A model generated the notes under the pieces. That model was not told the DNA's origin. It did no database searches and saw only the letters and a program-made list of their open reading frames with translations. A DNA stretch of 49,321 nucleotides, from positions 1 through 49,321 of the forward strand of contig MWCA01000040.1 in NCBI GenBank assembly GCA_002069785.1. The letters run 5' to 3'. How positions within the stretch are numbered: position 1 is the stretch's first letter; every line of letters starts with the position of its first letter. The translations under genes were made by a program, and so were the position numbers. Source of the stretch: Lentisphaerae bacterium ADurb.Bin242. Its GTDB lineage: Bacteria; Verrucomicrobiota; Lentisphaeria; Victivallales; UBA1829. Shown here in pieces: positions 49,190 to 49,321 of the stretch.

Positions 49190-49235
49190 AATCCCCGTTC
49201 CTGCGGAATAGCGGGATACGGGGATTGTTCGTTTT
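49190..49235. terminator. Terminator between convergent Gfo/Idh genes
   Basis: AATCCCCGT (49190-49198) pairs perfectly with ACGGGGATT (49218-49226), with an inner TCCTGC/GCGGGA stem around GGAATA. A T-rich tract (GTTCGTTTT) follows on the plus strand, and on the minus strand five T follow the stem, so it may work in both directions. Confidence 0.8.
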
Positions 49236-49260
49236 GCCGTCACGGAAGGGGAATCCGGAA

Positions 49261-49321
49261 CTACATCCGCACGACGTTTCCGGTCCGTGCGGATTCGATC
49301 ATGGCCTTGCCGACCATCAGG
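49261..49321 (-). CDS. C-terminal end of a probable Gfo/Idh/MocA oxidoreductase (partial)
   Basis: Only the last 19 codons are in the window. Read on the minus strand they give LMVGKAMIESARTGNVVRM and a TAG stop at 49261-49263. The pattern (KAMIESARTGNVV with a final basic-hydrophobic end) is how many Gfo/Idh/MocA proteins finish. The rest of the gene lies beyond the window. The match is short, so the call is tentative. Confidence 0.55.
   Translation of the reverse strand, partial: LMVGKAMIESARTGNVVRM

Overview
The window looks like chromosome from an anaerobic, glycan-eating bacterium of the Lentisphaerota (Victivallis-like, PVC superphylum). This is inferred from the GC-rich coding style, the prepilin-like protein with a Victivallis/Planctomycete-style tail, the DUF4838 and unclassified glycosidase genes, several Gfo/Idh/MocA oxidoreductases, pyruvate phosphate dikinase, and a MurA with Asp in place of the usual active-site Cys (also known in Chlamydiae). 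No rRNA, tRNA, CRISPR array, insertion sequence or replication origin was recognised. The only phage-like gene is an orphan terminase-small-subunit-like ORF.

Layout. 1-501: tail of a peptide ABC transporter ATPase. 532-4524 (minus): a shortened division/cell-wall cluster, mraZ-rsmH-ftsL-ftsI, with a MraZ-type repeat operator built around its promoter. 4577-8192: a galactonate/KDPGal-type operon (dehydratase, aldolase, SDR) divergent from a PocR-AraC regulator. 8247-11217: a lone esterase-like hydrolase, a sugar isomerase-like protein and a small exported protein. 11315-17752 (minus): a tightly overlapped six-gene operon of unknown function, with three tandem paralogous seven-TM proteins, a 24-residue lipoprotein, a SAM methyltransferase and a radical SAM protein. 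17839-22582 (minus): murA, ppdK and a small lipoprotein. 22584-24857 (plus): an apparently circularly permuted SGNH hydrolase, trmL and a flippase-like membrane protein.

24885-30851 (minus): a prepilin-like protein, a large secreted DUF4838 protein and a glycosidase-like protein behind a consensus promoter with a 16-bp palindrome at the predicted start site. 30893-40603 (plus): a GntR/LacI-type regulator followed by a probable operon of a serine hydrolase, a TIM-barrel protein, a GH89-like enzyme, a SIS protein, an unknown protein, a Gfo/Idh oxidoreductase and a GH20 enzyme. None of these enzymes has a signal peptide, so imported HexNAc oligosaccharides are probably processed in the cytoplasm. 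40619-41192: an orphan terminase-like gene with a Shine-Dalgarno-masking hairpin in front and a large compound inverted repeat behind.

41285-46054 (plus): an amidohydrolase, a CDF metal transporter, isocitrate dehydrogenase, a GNAT protein and a DUF2156 protein. 46064-49321: an AraC regulator divergent from an EamA transporter, with the two promoters sharing one self-complementary -35 box; then a Gfo/Idh oxidoreductase broken by a late frameshift, a terminator, and the last codons of another probable Gfo/Idh gene on the minus strand.

The strongest candidates for new biology are the 11.3-17.7 kb operon, the permuted SGNH hydrolase, and the hairpin-flanked orphan terminase-like cassette. All functions are inferred from motifs read by eye; no database search was run.
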